A stretch of DNA of 64,000 nucleotides, from NCBI RefSeq assembly GCF_008040165.1, contig NZ_VRUR01000001.1:825349-889348 (forward strand). The letters are read 5' to 3'. The stretch is from Flagellimonas hymeniacidonis. Lineage in GTDB: Bacteria; Bacteroidota; Bacteroidia; Flavobacteriales; Flavobacteriaceae. Each line of letters opens with the position of its first letter. Within the stretch, counting starts at the first letter, position 1. Positions 51,277 through 59,911 of the stretch are shown here, piece after piece. The position numbers were made by a program, and so were the translations under genes. Below the pieces are notes generated by a model. It searched no databases. It was not told where the DNA came from and saw only the letters and a list, made by a program, of their open reading frames with translations.

Positions 51277-51726
51277 TTAGTTCAAATTCCTTTTTTGAAT
51301 AAAAAAGCGTTTCAATAACTCCGAGGCTTCGTTTTCAAGAATCCCTCCCACTATTTCAGTTTTAGGGTGCAGTTGTCCGCCAATCACGTTAAACCCTCGC
51401 TCCAAATCAGACGCACCATATACTATTTTAGAAATTTGACTCCAGTAAAGTGCCCCGGCACACATCTGGCAAGGTTCTAAGGTTACATACAAAGTACAGC
51501 CATGTAAATATTTACCTCCTAAAAAATTAGATGCAGCCGTTATAGCTTGCATTTCCGCATGGGCCGTTACATCGTTTAACCGTTCCGTTAGATTATGGGC
51601 CCTTCCAATAATTCTATTGTTAACCGTTACAATTGCGCCAACAGGAACCTCGCCATTTGCAAAAGCAAATTCAGCCTCCTGCAAGGCTTTTTTCATGAAA
51701 TAAGTATCATCAAAAGGATTTTCCAC
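51277..51726 (-). CDS. tadA: tRNA adenosine deaminase TadA-like nucleoside deaminase
   Basis: A 149-residue zinc deaminase with HAEMQAI (His and catalytic Glu, near residue 58) and PCQMCAGA (two Cys ligands, near residue 90). N-terminal YFMKKALQEAEFAFANGEVP and the GAIVTVNN segment fit TadA, which converts A34 to inosine in tRNA-Arg. Guanine deaminases look similar, but their motif usually differs, so TadA is preferred. It is divergent from dxs. Confidence 0.9.
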   Translation of the reverse strand: MENPFDDTYFMKKALQEAEFAFANGEVPVGAIVTVNNRIIGRAHNLTERLNDVTAHAEMQAITAASNFLGGKYLHGCTLYVTLEPCQMCAGALYWSQISKIVYGASDLERGFNVIGGQLHPKTEIVGGILENEASELLKRFFIQKRNLN

Positions 51727-51789
51727 GATGTATTGGAATGATTTATAAAAAGGCTAAGCTAAGCATAAAATCATTTTGCCGATTATGGG

Positions 51790-51797
51790 TATTTTTG
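51790..51797 (+). promoter_or_regulatory. -7 promoter element of dxs
   Basis: TATTTTTG, a complete TAnnTTTG. It ends 12 bp before the TTG at 51810 that I take as the dxs start. It lies inside the longer reading frame from 51738, which argues against that ATG. Confidence 0.55.
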
Positions 51798-51809
51798 TTT
51801 TTTATTTCC

Positions 51810-53588
51810 TTGGAAAAACTTTTAGCACATATCAACGACCCAAAAGACCTCAAAAACTTATCCATGGATAAGCTGCCTCAGCTTGCCCAAGAGTTAAGGG
51901 AGTTCATCATCAACATTGTTGCCGCCAAAGAAGGGCATTTAGGTGCAAGCCTAGGGGTAGTAGAGCTCACTATTGCCCTACATTATGTTTTTAATACCCC
52001 GGATGATAAATTGATTTGGGATGTTGGCCACCAAGCATATGGTCATAAAATATTAACTGGCAGAAAAGAAATTTTTGAAACCAACAGGCAATTAGGAGGC
52101 ATTAGCGGGTTTCCAAAAAGAAGTGAAAGTAAACATGATGCCTTTGGTACCGGCCATAGTTCCACTGCAATTTCAGCAATTCTTGGAATGGCAATGGCCT
52201 CTAAATTACAGGGAGAGGATTCAAAACAAAATATAGCGGTGGTGGGTGATGCATCCATTGCCAGTGGAATGGCTTTTGAAGGATTAAATCATCTTGGGGT
52301 AACCGATGTAAATGCACTTATTATTCTCAATGATAATGCTATTGGCATTGACCCCAGCGTTGGAGCGCTAAAAAAATACTTGACCAATGTTAAGGCAGGT
52401 ATAGCTAAGGATGAAAATATTTTTGAGTGTTTAAATCTTAATTACTCTGGTCCTATTGATGGTCACGATGTTTCGAAATTAGTACAGGAATTGGAACGGC
52501 TTAAAACAGTATCCGGTCCCAAACTTTTGCATATTATAACGACCAAAGGTAAAGGATTAAAGAAGGCCGAGGAAAATCAGGTTGTATATCATGCTCCAGG
52601 CAAATTTGATGCTGCAACCGGTGAGCAATTAAAAAAATCTGAAGCGTCACAACCTCCAAAATATCAAGATGTATTTGGGCATACACTGGTTGAATTGGCA
52701 AAGCAAAACGAAAAGATTGTGGGTATTACTCCCGCCATGCCAACAGGAAGTTCCCTAAAATACATGATGGATGAAATACCTAATAGAGCTTTTGATGTGG
52801 GTATTGCAGAACAACATGCCGTTACCCTTGCCGCTGGAATGGCAACCCAAGGGTTGATTCCTTTTTGTAACATTTATTCCACTTTTTTACAGCGGGCATA
52901 TGATCAAGTTATTCATGATGTTGCATTGCAAAACCTTCCTGTAATTTTTTGTTTGGACAGGGCAGGACTTGTTGGGCAGGATGGCGCAACCCATCATGGC
53001 GTATTTGATCTGGCATACCTAAGATGTATTCCCAACCTTACCCTTTTTTCACCCATGAATGAAATGGAACTGCGCAATATCATGTACACTTGCCAAAAGA
53101 AGTTGACAAGTCCAATTGCAATCCGTTATCCTCGGGGAAGAGGGGTGAATTTAAATTGGAAAAATGAATTTGAAACGATTGAGATTGGTACTGGCCGTTG
53201 TCTAAAAGAAGGATCAAAAATTGCAGTATTGACCATCGGTCATATTGGAAACCAGGTTTCAAAAGTGATTGAGGCTGCAGAGCAACCTGAACTCATTGGT
53301 CATTACGATATGCGCTTCGTTAAACCATTGGACAAGAAAATGCTGAGGACAATTTTTAAACAGTACGATCATATCATCACTGTTGAAGATGCATCTGCCA
53401 CAGGAGGCTTTGGTTCCACAGTTTTAGAATTTGCAAATGAAGAAAATTTTACAAAACCCGTTAAAATTTTTGGGGTTCCAGATAAGTTTGTTGAGCATGG
53501 AACAATTCAAGAAACCCACGCCATAGCTGGTATAGATTTTGATGCAATACGTTCTTATATTAAATCAACCTTGACTACATGCGATTAA
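51810..53588 (+). CDS. dxs: 1-deoxy-D-xylulose-5-phosphate synthase
   Basis: From a TTG at 51810 the product has 592 residues, the usual length, and starts MEKLLAHINDPKDLKNLS. The upstream ATG (51738) would add a hydrophobic piece unlike any DXS. Motifs: GHLGASLGVVELTIALH, WDVGHQAYGHKILTGR, GDASIASGMAFEGLNH with NDN of LILNDNAIGI (thiamine diphosphate site), and DRAGLVGQDGATHHG. It condenses pyruvate and glyceraldehyde 3-phosphate in the non-mevalonate isoprenoid pathway, which feeds the carotenoid and polyprenyl enzymes seen at 36-38 kb. It overlaps the next gene by 10 bp. Confidence 0.95.
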   Translation: MEKLLAHINDPKDLKNLSMDKLPQLAQELREFIINIVAAKEGHLGASLGVVELTIALHYVFNTPDDKLIWDVGHQAYGHKILTGRKEIFETNRQLGGISGFPKRSESKHDAFGTGHSSTAISAILGMAMASKLQGEDSKQNIAVVGDASIASGMAFEGLNHLGVTDVNALIILNDNAIGIDPSVGALKKYLTNVKAGIAKDENIFECLNLNYSGPIDGHDVSKLVQELERLKTVSGPKLLHIITTKGKGLKKAEENQVVYHAPGKFDAATGEQLKKSEASQPPKYQDVFGHTLVELAKQNEKIVGITPAMPTGSSLKYMMDEIPNRAFDVGIAEQHAVTLAAGMATQGLIPFCNIYSTFLQRAYDQVIHDVALQNLPVIFCLDRAGLVGQDGATHHGVFDLAYLRCIPNLTLFSPMNEMELRNIMYTCQKKLTSPIAIRYPRGRGVNLNWKNEFETIEIGTGRCLKEGSKIAVLTIGHIGNQVSKVIEAAEQPELIGHYDMRFVKPLDKKMLRTIFKQYDHIITVEDASATGGFGSTVLEFANEENFTKPVKIFGVPDKFVEHGTIQETHAIAGIDFDAIRSYIKSTLTTCD

Positions 53589-54637
53589 TTTGTTTTTTAA
53601 TCATTTTCTTTTCCGTTTTTGTTTCATTAAACGCACAGATAAATCCTTTAAGAGTATTTGAAAAAGATAGCACAGAAACAGGCTTTCAAGTGGTGCGGAT
53701 TAAAGATGTTAAATTAAAATATCTAACAAGGAGTGCAAAACTGACCGATCCCAGAACTCCTTTGAATCGGGTAAAACCGTTACTAAAAAAGTTCAAGCGC
53801 TTTGTTCCCCAATCTTTTTGGGACAAACAAAATGAGTTTGGGCTTAATATTAACGAAGTTGCTTTTGTAAACTGGAATGCAGGTGGTGATAATTCTATAT
53901 CTGCATTGGCAAACATGCGTTTTGTTAGAAACTATAAATTTAGATATCTAAATTGGGATAGTGAATTGCGGTTACGGTACGGACTCAATGCCCAAGAAGG
54001 CAGACAATTGAGGAAGACCGATGACCAAATTAGGCTATCCTCTACCGTCGGCTTTAGAAAAGACACCATCACTAATTGGTACTATTCGGTTAAAGCGACT
54101 TTCAACACGCAATTTTCCAACGGTTTTAAATACCCAAACAGAACTACTCCAATTTCAAGGTTTATGGCTCCAGGATATCTTTTCTTAGGAGCTGGTACAT
54201 CTTATATCCCCGAAGGGGGGAAATTCAATTTATATATATCTCCCATCACCCAAAAAGCAACCTTTGTTTTAGATGAAAATTTATCCAATCAGGGGGCATT
54301 TGGTGTGGATGAAGGAGAACACATATTTATGGAGATTGGTTTTCTTATCACCAATACTTGGGAGAAAGAAGTGCTAAAAAATGTGTTTATGAACCATCGT
54401 CTGAGCTTGTATACAGATTACCTTATCAGTTTCGGTAATATTGATGTGGATTGGGAAGTAACGTTCAATTTAAAGGTAAATGACCATATCAATGCAAATA
54501 TAGGAACGCACTTTATTTATGATAATGATATTAAGTTTGATGAAGTGGTTGCGGACGATGGGACTGTCATTGATCCAGGAATTGCCAGGATACAGTTTAA
54601 GCAATCATTGGGAGTAGGGCTTACGTATGCTTTCTAA
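53579..54637 (+). CDS. exported DUF3078 protein
   Basis: A 352-residue protein with a signal peptide (FLIIFFSVFVSLNAQ). The conserved start of DUF3078 is seen as FWDKQNEFGLNINEVAFVNW and NAGGDNSISALANMRFVRNY, and a series of alternating beta segments follows that looks like an outer-membrane barrel, ending SLGVGLTYAF. The family has no known function. It is coupled to dxs through a 10-bp overlap and converges with dgt, overlapping by 4 bp. Confidence 0.9.
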   Translation: MRLICFLIIFFSVFVSLNAQINPLRVFEKDSTETGFQVVRIKDVKLKYLTRSAKLTDPRTPLNRVKPLLKKFKRFVPQSFWDKQNEFGLNINEVAFVNWNAGGDNSISALANMRFVRNYKFRYLNWDSELRLRYGLNAQEGRQLRKTDDQIRLSSTVGFRKDTITNWYYSVKATFNTQFSNGFKYPNRTTPISRFMAPGYLFLGAGTSYIPEGGKFNLYISPITQKATFVLDENLSNQGAFGVDEGEHIFMEIGFLITNTWEKEVLKNVFMNHRLSLYTDYLISFGNIDVDWEVTFNLKVNDHINANIGTHFIYDNDIKFDEVVADDGTVIDPGIARIQFKQSLGVGLTYAF

Positions 54638-55992
54638 AACTGTTTCCCCATTATCTTATTATGAATATGCACCGCTGCACTATCAGACAAACTAGCAACA
54701 AAACAACAAGTATCCAGCAAAATCTTATAGACTGAGCCATCTGTATTGCTATAGTTTTCTGGTAAACTTTCTATTAAAAGCTTATCGTAACTAGTAGCCT
54801 TTCCTTCTTTTTTATTGATTAATGCTGTGGTGTATACTTCTAAGATATCGGAAATGAGCTTATACCCACCCAACTCTTTATCGACTACTTCCGTTGATTT
54901 ATAAATTTTCTCCACACTCAATTTAATAATATCATCTACTTGGGCCTTATACTTTCCTTTGTCTAGCAAGGCAACATCAAAGGTGCCATTCAAAATTTGT
55001 GCTTCATGCTGTTCAAAAACAGCAACAGCATCCATAATTAAAGTATTTATCGCCAAAGCCCTTAAATAACTCAACCTATCACTGGAATGCATCATGGCAT
55101 TGTATTTTTTGGTGTTGATGCTGTCCTTCACCAAATTAATAAGATATTCCAGTGCATATTCTTCAGGAATCAAGCCTAAATTAATTCCATCCTCAAAATC
55201 AATAATCGTGTAACAAATATCATCTGCTGCTTCAACCAAGTATGTCAAAGGATGTCTGTAAAAACCAATTTTTGGGTTTTTAGGATTGGCAACCAACCCA
55301 ATTTCATCCACTACCTCCATAAAAAAGTCTTTCTCTGACTGAAAAAACCCAAACTTTTTATCAGCAATATGCTTTGAAGGTTTTTTGGGCAGCGATGCTT
55401 TGGGGTATTTCATAAAAGCACCTAGGGTGGCATAACTTAATCGAAGTCCTCCAGGAACCCCTTCTTTCGACTCCGTAAGCAATTTAAATCCGTTGGCATT
55501 ACCTTCAAAGTCTATTAAATCTTGGTACTCCTCATTTGTAAGAAGCGCTTTATATTTTTCTCCGTTCCCGCATTCAAAATAACTTCCTATCGATTTCTCT
55601 CCACTGTGTCCAAAAGGTGGGTTGCCTATATCATGCGCCAAGGCAGCGGCTGCCACAATAGCACCAAAATCATTAAAATGATACCCATGAACTTCACTTA
55701 AATAAGGATGTTTAGATAAAATCTTCTGTCCTGTTGTTCTGCCTAAACTTCTGCCCACTACAGAAACTTCCAAACTATGGGTAAGTCGGGTATGCACAAA
55801 ATCTTTTTTGGAGCCTACACTTATGGGCATGGGAATAACCTGTGTTTTATCTTGAAGACTTCTAAAGGCCGAAGAGAAAATAATCCGGTCATAATCTACC
55901 TCAAAACCCAAACGGGTTTCATCCTGCTCTTTTCGGAGTCTTTTGGTAGTGTCGCCTTGGCGTTTTAGCGATAAAAGGGTTTCCCATTTCAT
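54634..55992 (-). CDS. dgt: deoxyguanosinetriphosphate triphosphohydrolase
   Basis: A 452-residue HD-domain enzyme. Metal ligands: His in RLTHSLEVSVVGRSLG (near residue 70), the HD pair in AAALAHDIGNPPFGHSGE (near residue 118) and a later Asp in VEAADDICYTIIDFEDG. The N-terminal FSSAFRSLQDKTQVIP is also typical. It removes triphosphate from dGTP and other dNTPs and so affects dNTP pools and phage resistance in other bacteria. Monocistronic; no clear -7 element near its ATG. Confidence 0.95.
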   Translation of the reverse strand: MKWETLLSLKRQGDTTKRLRKEQDETRLGFEVDYDRIIFSSAFRSLQDKTQVIPMPISVGSKKDFVHTRLTHSLEVSVVGRSLGRTTGQKILSKHPYLSEVHGYHFNDFGAIVAAAALAHDIGNPPFGHSGEKSIGSYFECGNGEKYKALLTNEEYQDLIDFEGNANGFKLLTESKEGVPGGLRLSYATLGAFMKYPKASLPKKPSKHIADKKFGFFQSEKDFFMEVVDEIGLVANPKNPKIGFYRHPLTYLVEAADDICYTIIDFEDGINLGLIPEEYALEYLINLVKDSINTKKYNAMMHSSDRLSYLRALAINTLIMDAVAVFEQHEAQILNGTFDVALLDKGKYKAQVDDIIKLSVEKIYKSTEVVDKELGGYKLISDILEVYTTALINKKEGKATSYDKLLIESLPENYSNTDGSVYKILLDTCCFVASLSDSAAVHIHNKIMGKQF

Positions 55993-56085
55993 AATTTATG
56001 CAGATTAAGGCGCAATATACATTTATGTATGCTTTCTATAATACCGGACAATATCGAATTGAAAAAAAGTCATGTACAAAACAAC

Positions 56086-56099
56086 TAAGTTTAAACTTA
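56086..56099. repeat. 14-bp perfect palindrome upstream of dgt
   Basis: TAAGTTTAAACTTA reads the same on both strands, 94 bp from the dgt start and 223 bp before the porin ATG. A possible operator for either gene. It is AT-rich and could be chance. Confidence 0.4.
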
Positions 56100-56218
56100 A
56101 GTTAATATTTAGATTACAATAAATTGGCTTTCCTATTGCAATTTTGTTAATGCCTTAAGGCAACCCAGGTTTTCAAGATATATTAGTTTTTGTCGACTAT
56201 TTTTTTGAAATCCAAGAT

Positions 56219-56244
56219 ATGGCCATCTCGAACGAGATGGCCAT
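56219..56244 (+). repeat. 12-bp hairpin between the inverted repeats
   Basis: ATGGCCATCTCG (56219-56230) and CGAGATGGCCAT (56233-56244) pair perfectly with only AA between them. No T-run follows, so it is not an intrinsic terminator. It is the most GC-rich part of the gap. Confidence 0.8.
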
Positions 56245-56255
56245 TATCAAACATA

Positions 56256-56284
56256 ACATAAACCAAACATTAAATTAACATTGA
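56256..56284 (+). promoter_or_regulatory. Pho-box-like phased repeats upstream of the phosphate porin gene
   Basis: ACATAAA (56256-56262), ACATTAA (56267-56273) and ACATTGA (56278-56284) repeat every 11 bp with 4-bp gaps. This is the geometry of PhoB boxes. TATTTG (56292-56297) follows where a weak -7 element would be expected, 25 bp before the ATG. Together they look like a promoter activated by a PhoB-type regulator; the phosphate-uptake genes behind it support that. Confidence 0.6.
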
Positions 56285-56321
56285 TATTAGTTATTTGCAC
56301 TCGACAAAAACTAATATTGAA

Positions 56322-57521
56322 ATGAAATTAAAATTCTTGACCATTGGTCTGGTCATCTTCTTTTGTTTTTCTTCCCATTCTCAAGTAGTAGCCCCAAAAT
56401 TTGGCAAAGGCCTCCTAAATGTTGTTGGTAAAGACAGTACTTGGACCATGAAATTTGCAATGCGAATGCAATTTTTGGGTATAGCAACATGGGACAAAGG
56501 AACAGATAATGGTTTTGAAAATCCTGAGCAGAACTTTTTGGTGCGTAGGGCACGATTAAAATTTGATGGTTTTGCGTATTCCCCAAAGCTTCGGTACAAA
56601 TTTGAGTTGGGACTTTCTAACCGTGACATCTCTGGTGCAAACCAATTTACAAGTAATGCGCCGCGGTATATTTTAGATGCAGTGGTAATGTGGAATTTCC
56701 ATGAAAACTTTGAGCTTTGGATAGGTCAAACCAAACTTCCTGGTAATATAGAACGAGTCATTTCTTCTGGAAACTTGCAACAAGTTGATCGTTCACTCGT
56801 GAATAGTAGATTTAATATTGACCGGGATATGGGTGTGCAATTAAGGCATCATTTCAACTTAACAGATACGTTTTTGGTTCGTGAGAAGTTGGCACTTTCA
56901 CAAGGAGAGGGTAGAAATGTGACCTCTGGAAACCTTGGCGGTCACCAATACACGGCAAGAATTGAACTGCTCCCTTTTGGTAAATTCAAAAGCAAAGGGG
57001 ATTATAGTGGTTCGGATCTAAAACGTGAAGAATCCTCAAAACTAATGTTGGCGGTAACTTATGATTCCAATCAGAATGCTGTAAGGACAAGAAGTAATTT
57101 AGGTTCTTATATGGCAAATGATGTAGGCTTTTATGAAACCAACATCAATACAATTTTCGTGGATGTTATGTATAAATACAATGGTTTTTCACTAATGGGA
57201 GAATATGCCCATAGAGATGCCAAAGCGCCCATAGCCAGAAATTCTGATGGTACCGAGACAGGAGATATTGTTCTTTTGGGCGATGGATTAAATCTTCAAA
57301 CTGGTTATTTATTCAAAAGCAATTGGGAAGTGTCTGGAAGATATACCAATATTAATTTTGACGATATCACAGCTCGGGCGAATGAAACGCAATATACCCT
57401 TGGATTATCAAAATATCTTTTAGGCCATAAACTTAAAGTACAAACAGATTTAAGTTATCTTTCGGTTGACGGTGGTACAGACGAATTGATGTATCGATTG
57501 CAAATGGATGTTCATTTTTAA
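56322..57521 (+). CDS. phosphate-selective porin (OprO/OprP family)
   Basis: A 399-residue outer-membrane porin with a signal peptide (MKLKFLTIGLVIFFCFSSHS). It shows the OprP-like pattern: WTMKFAMRMQFLGIATWDKG, FLVRRARLKFDGFAYSPKLR, YILDAVVMWNFHENFELWIG and QTKLPGNIERVISSGNLQQV, and a final aromatic strand (ELMYRLQMDVHF). The ATG at 56322 follows the right repeat arm closely; a start nine codons upstream would lie in the repeat and precede the signal peptide. With the PiT transporter behind it this forms an outer/inner membrane phosphate-uptake unit. Confidence 0.92.
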   Translation: MKLKFLTIGLVIFFCFSSHSQVVAPKFGKGLLNVVGKDSTWTMKFAMRMQFLGIATWDKGTDNGFENPEQNFLVRRARLKFDGFAYSPKLRYKFELGLSNRDISGANQFTSNAPRYILDAVVMWNFHENFELWIGQTKLPGNIERVISSGNLQQVDRSLVNSRFNIDRDMGVQLRHHFNLTDTFLVREKLALSQGEGRNVTSGNLGGHQYTARIELLPFGKFKSKGDYSGSDLKREESSKLMLAVTYDSNQNAVRTRSNLGSYMANDVGFYETNINTIFVDVMYKYNGFSLMGEYAHRDAKAPIARNSDGTETGDIVLLGDGLNLQTGYLFKSNWEVSGRYTNINFDDITARANETQYTLGLSKYLLGHKLKVQTDLSYLSVDGGTDELMYRLQMDVHF

Positions 57522-57596
57522 AGGAAAACATAACTTTTAAATAACATTGAAAATCAGCAAAGTATAGACATTTGAAAATTATTTTTTAACACTATT

Positions 57597-59894
57597 ATGG
57601 ACAATATTTACCTTCTAATGATTATAGCCCTAGCCGCTTTGGCAATTGCCGATTTGGTCGTGGGAGTCAGTAATGATGCGGTTAATTTTTTAAATTCGGC
57701 TATTGGTTCTAAGGCAATTTCATTTAAAACTATAATGATTATTGCCAGTATAGGCATTGCTTGTGGCGCCATTTTTTCAAGTGGGCTTATGGAGGTTGCC
57801 CGTAAAGGAATATTTAATCCGGGGGAGTTCTTTTTCCAAGAAATCATGTTCATATTTATGGCCGTAATGATTACGGACATATTGCTGCTGGATTTCTTCA
57901 ATACGCTAGGAATGCCAACGTCCACTACAGTATCTATTGTTTTTGAGTTATTGGGTGCTGCCGTTGCTATGTCGCTCCTAAAAATTGGAGCCGCAAACGG
58001 TGATTTTTCAGATGTTGTCAACTATATAAATACCTCAAAGGCAATACAGATTATTTCTGGTATTTTACTTTCTGTTTTTGTTGCTTTTACCATTGGTGCA
58101 ATTGTTCAATGGATATCAAGATTACTGTTGTCCTATAACTTTGAGAAAAAAGCCAAATGGGTGGGTGCCTTATTTGGAGGAATTGCATTGTCCTCTATCG
58201 TTTATTTTATCTTGATGAAGGGAATAAAAGGAACACCCTATGCCGGTGAAACTTTTGACATTCTCGGGGGTATGAAAATCAAAGATTTTCTTGAAGCGGA
58301 AGTCGTTTCAATTGTGATTGTGAATTTTATATTATGGTCACTCATTTCTTATATACTCATATATTTTACTAAAGTAAATATCTATAAAGTCATTATTGGA
58401 GTTGGCACATTTGCCCTCGCCCTTGCTTTTGCAGGAAATGATTTGGTGAACTTCATTGGAGTACCAATTGCTGCTTGGCAGAGTTATGAAGCGTGGGTAG
58501 CATCAGGCATTCCAGCTGCTGAATTCAGTATGGAGGTGCTTTCAAAGAAAGTGCCTACCCCGACACTACTTCTTTTTATTTCGGGTATTGTTATGGTTAC
58601 TACATTGTGGCTTTCCAAAAAGGCTCGTTATGTAGCGGATACTGAGATTAATTTGTCCAGAGAAGGAGAAGCAAAAGAAAGATTTCAACCTAACTTTATC
58701 TCCAGAGGTTTGGTTAGAATGTCATCAAACATGTCGCAATACTTTAATAGTCTTTTACCCAAAAAAGTGAAGGCACAAATGGATAGACGATTTGACAAAC
58801 CAGTAATCGCACTATCTCAAGACAAAACACTTAAACTTCCAGCTTTTGATATGGTAAGAGCTGCCGTTAACCTTATGGTAGCTGGAATTTTGATTTCTAT
58901 AGCCACTTCTTATAAACTTCCACTATCTACAACATATGTAACATTTATGGTTGCAATGGGTACTTCTTTAGCAGATAGAGCATGGGGAGCTGAAAGCGCA
59001 GTCTACAGGGTTGCTGGTGTTCTTAATGTTATAGGCGGATGGTTTGGTACGGCAATAATAGCGTTTGTAGCTGCTGGTACTGTTCTTACGTTAATAAATT
59101 TTGGGAAAGGAGCTGCAATTGCCATCTTGTTGTTTACCGCCATACTACTGTTGGTAAGAAACTACAGTGCATATAAGAAAAAGGCAAAAGAGTTAAAAGC
59201 TGAAGACAGTCTTAATAGAGCAGAAAGTAGCTCTATTCAAGGTGTAATAGAAGAAAGCGCCAATAATATTGCCAACGTTATCAAAAGGACCAATAAAATT
59301 TATACCAATTCCATAAACGGATTGTCAAAACAGGATTTGGAACTTTTAAAAAAGAACAAAAAACAAGGTGCCAAGCTTTCTTCAGAGATTGAAGATCTTA
59401 GAAACCATCTGTTCTATTTTATCAAGAATCTCGATGAGGCAAATGTGGGAGCCAGTAATTTCTATATTACAACACTAGCCCACCTAACTGATGTAGCTCA
59501 ATCTCTTGAGTATATTGGAAAAGTGAGCCATACGCATGTACATAACAATCATAAAAAATTAAAGTACAACCAGATAAAAGAGCTTAAAGAGCTAGACATT
59601 AGACTCGAAAAATTATTTTCCGATACGCAACAAATCTTTGAAAGCAGATCATTTGAAGATATTGGAAGTAAACTGGAAGGTAAAAATGATTTGTTCAAAC
59701 TGATGTCAGATAAAATTGAGCGTCAGATTGCAAGGACAAGAACAGAAGAATCAAGTCCAAAAAATACTACGCTATACTTTTCTATCTTAACGGAGAGTAA
59801 AGATTTGGTTGAGGTTGTTTTTGAACTCTTAGAGCTTTATTACTCCGGTCATGATAGCACTATTGAGCCAGCAAGGATAGAAAAACCAGAGTAA
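57597..59894 (+). CDS. PiT family inorganic phosphate transporter with PhoU-like C-terminus
   Basis: A 765-residue inner-membrane protein. The two PiT signatures are VGVSNDAVNFLNSAIGSK (residue about 23) and FAGNDLVNFIGVPIAAW (about 280), in two inverted membrane halves; ATSYKLPLSTTYVTFMVAMG is the third typical block (about 440). Residues about 535-765 are a soluble helical domain (EESANNIANVIKRTNKIYTN) resembling PhoU. The fusion is usual in Bacteroidota. It imports phosphate, coupled to Na+ or H+. It lies 75 bp after the porin gene. Confidence 0.94.
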   Translation: MDNIYLLMIIALAALAIADLVVGVSNDAVNFLNSAIGSKAISFKTIMIIASIGIACGAIFSSGLMEVARKGIFNPGEFFFQEIMFIFMAVMITDILLLDFFNTLGMPTSTTVSIVFELLGAAVAMSLLKIGAANGDFSDVVNYINTSKAIQIISGILLSVFVAFTIGAIVQWISRLLLSYNFEKKAKWVGALFGGIALSSIVYFILMKGIKGTPYAGETFDILGGMKIKDFLEAEVVSIVIVNFILWSLISYILIYFTKVNIYKVIIGVGTFALALAFAGNDLVNFIGVPIAAWQSYEAWVASGIPAAEFSMEVLSKKVPTPTLLLFISGIVMVTTLWLSKKARYVADTEINLSREGEAKERFQPNFISRGLVRMSSNMSQYFNSLLPKKVKAQMDRRFDKPVIALSQDKTLKLPAFDMVRAAVNLMVAGILISIATSYKLPLSTTYVTFMVAMGTSLADRAWGAESAVYRVAGVLNVIGGWFGTAIIAFVAAGTVLTLINFGKGAAIAILLFTAILLLVRNYSAYKKKAKELKAEDSLNRAESSSIQGVIEESANNIANVIKRTNKIYTNSINGLSKQDLELLKKNKKQGAKLSSEIEDLRNHLFYFIKNLDEANVGASNFYITTLAHLTDVAQSLEYIGKVSHTHVHNNHKKLKYNQIKELKELDIRLEKLFSDTQQIFESRSFEDIGSKLEGKNDLFKLMSDKIERQIARTRTEESSPKNTTLYFSILTESKDLVEVVFELLELYYSGHDSTIEPARIEKPE

Positions 59895-59911
59895 TTTATT
59901 TAACTTGCTGC

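Larger units (their letters stand above)
56180..56317 (+). repeat. 17-bp inverted repeat framing the porin leader
   Basis: The 329-bp gap before the porin gene (55993-56321) holds one gene-free structured block. ATATTAGTTTTTGTCGA (56180-56196) and TCGACAAAAACTAATAT (56301-56317) are perfect inverted repeats 104 bp apart; the right arm ends 4 bp before the porin ATG. A second copy of ATATTAGTT (56284-56292) can instead pair with AACTAATAT (56309-56317) as a local hairpin with a 16-nt loop. The pairings exclude each other, as in a switch. Terminal repeats of a 138-bp MITE are another reading. Confidence 0.72.

Noticed and set aside
56219-56244. 12-bp hairpin as a transcription terminator
   Set aside because: No T-run follows on either strand and no gene ends next to it.
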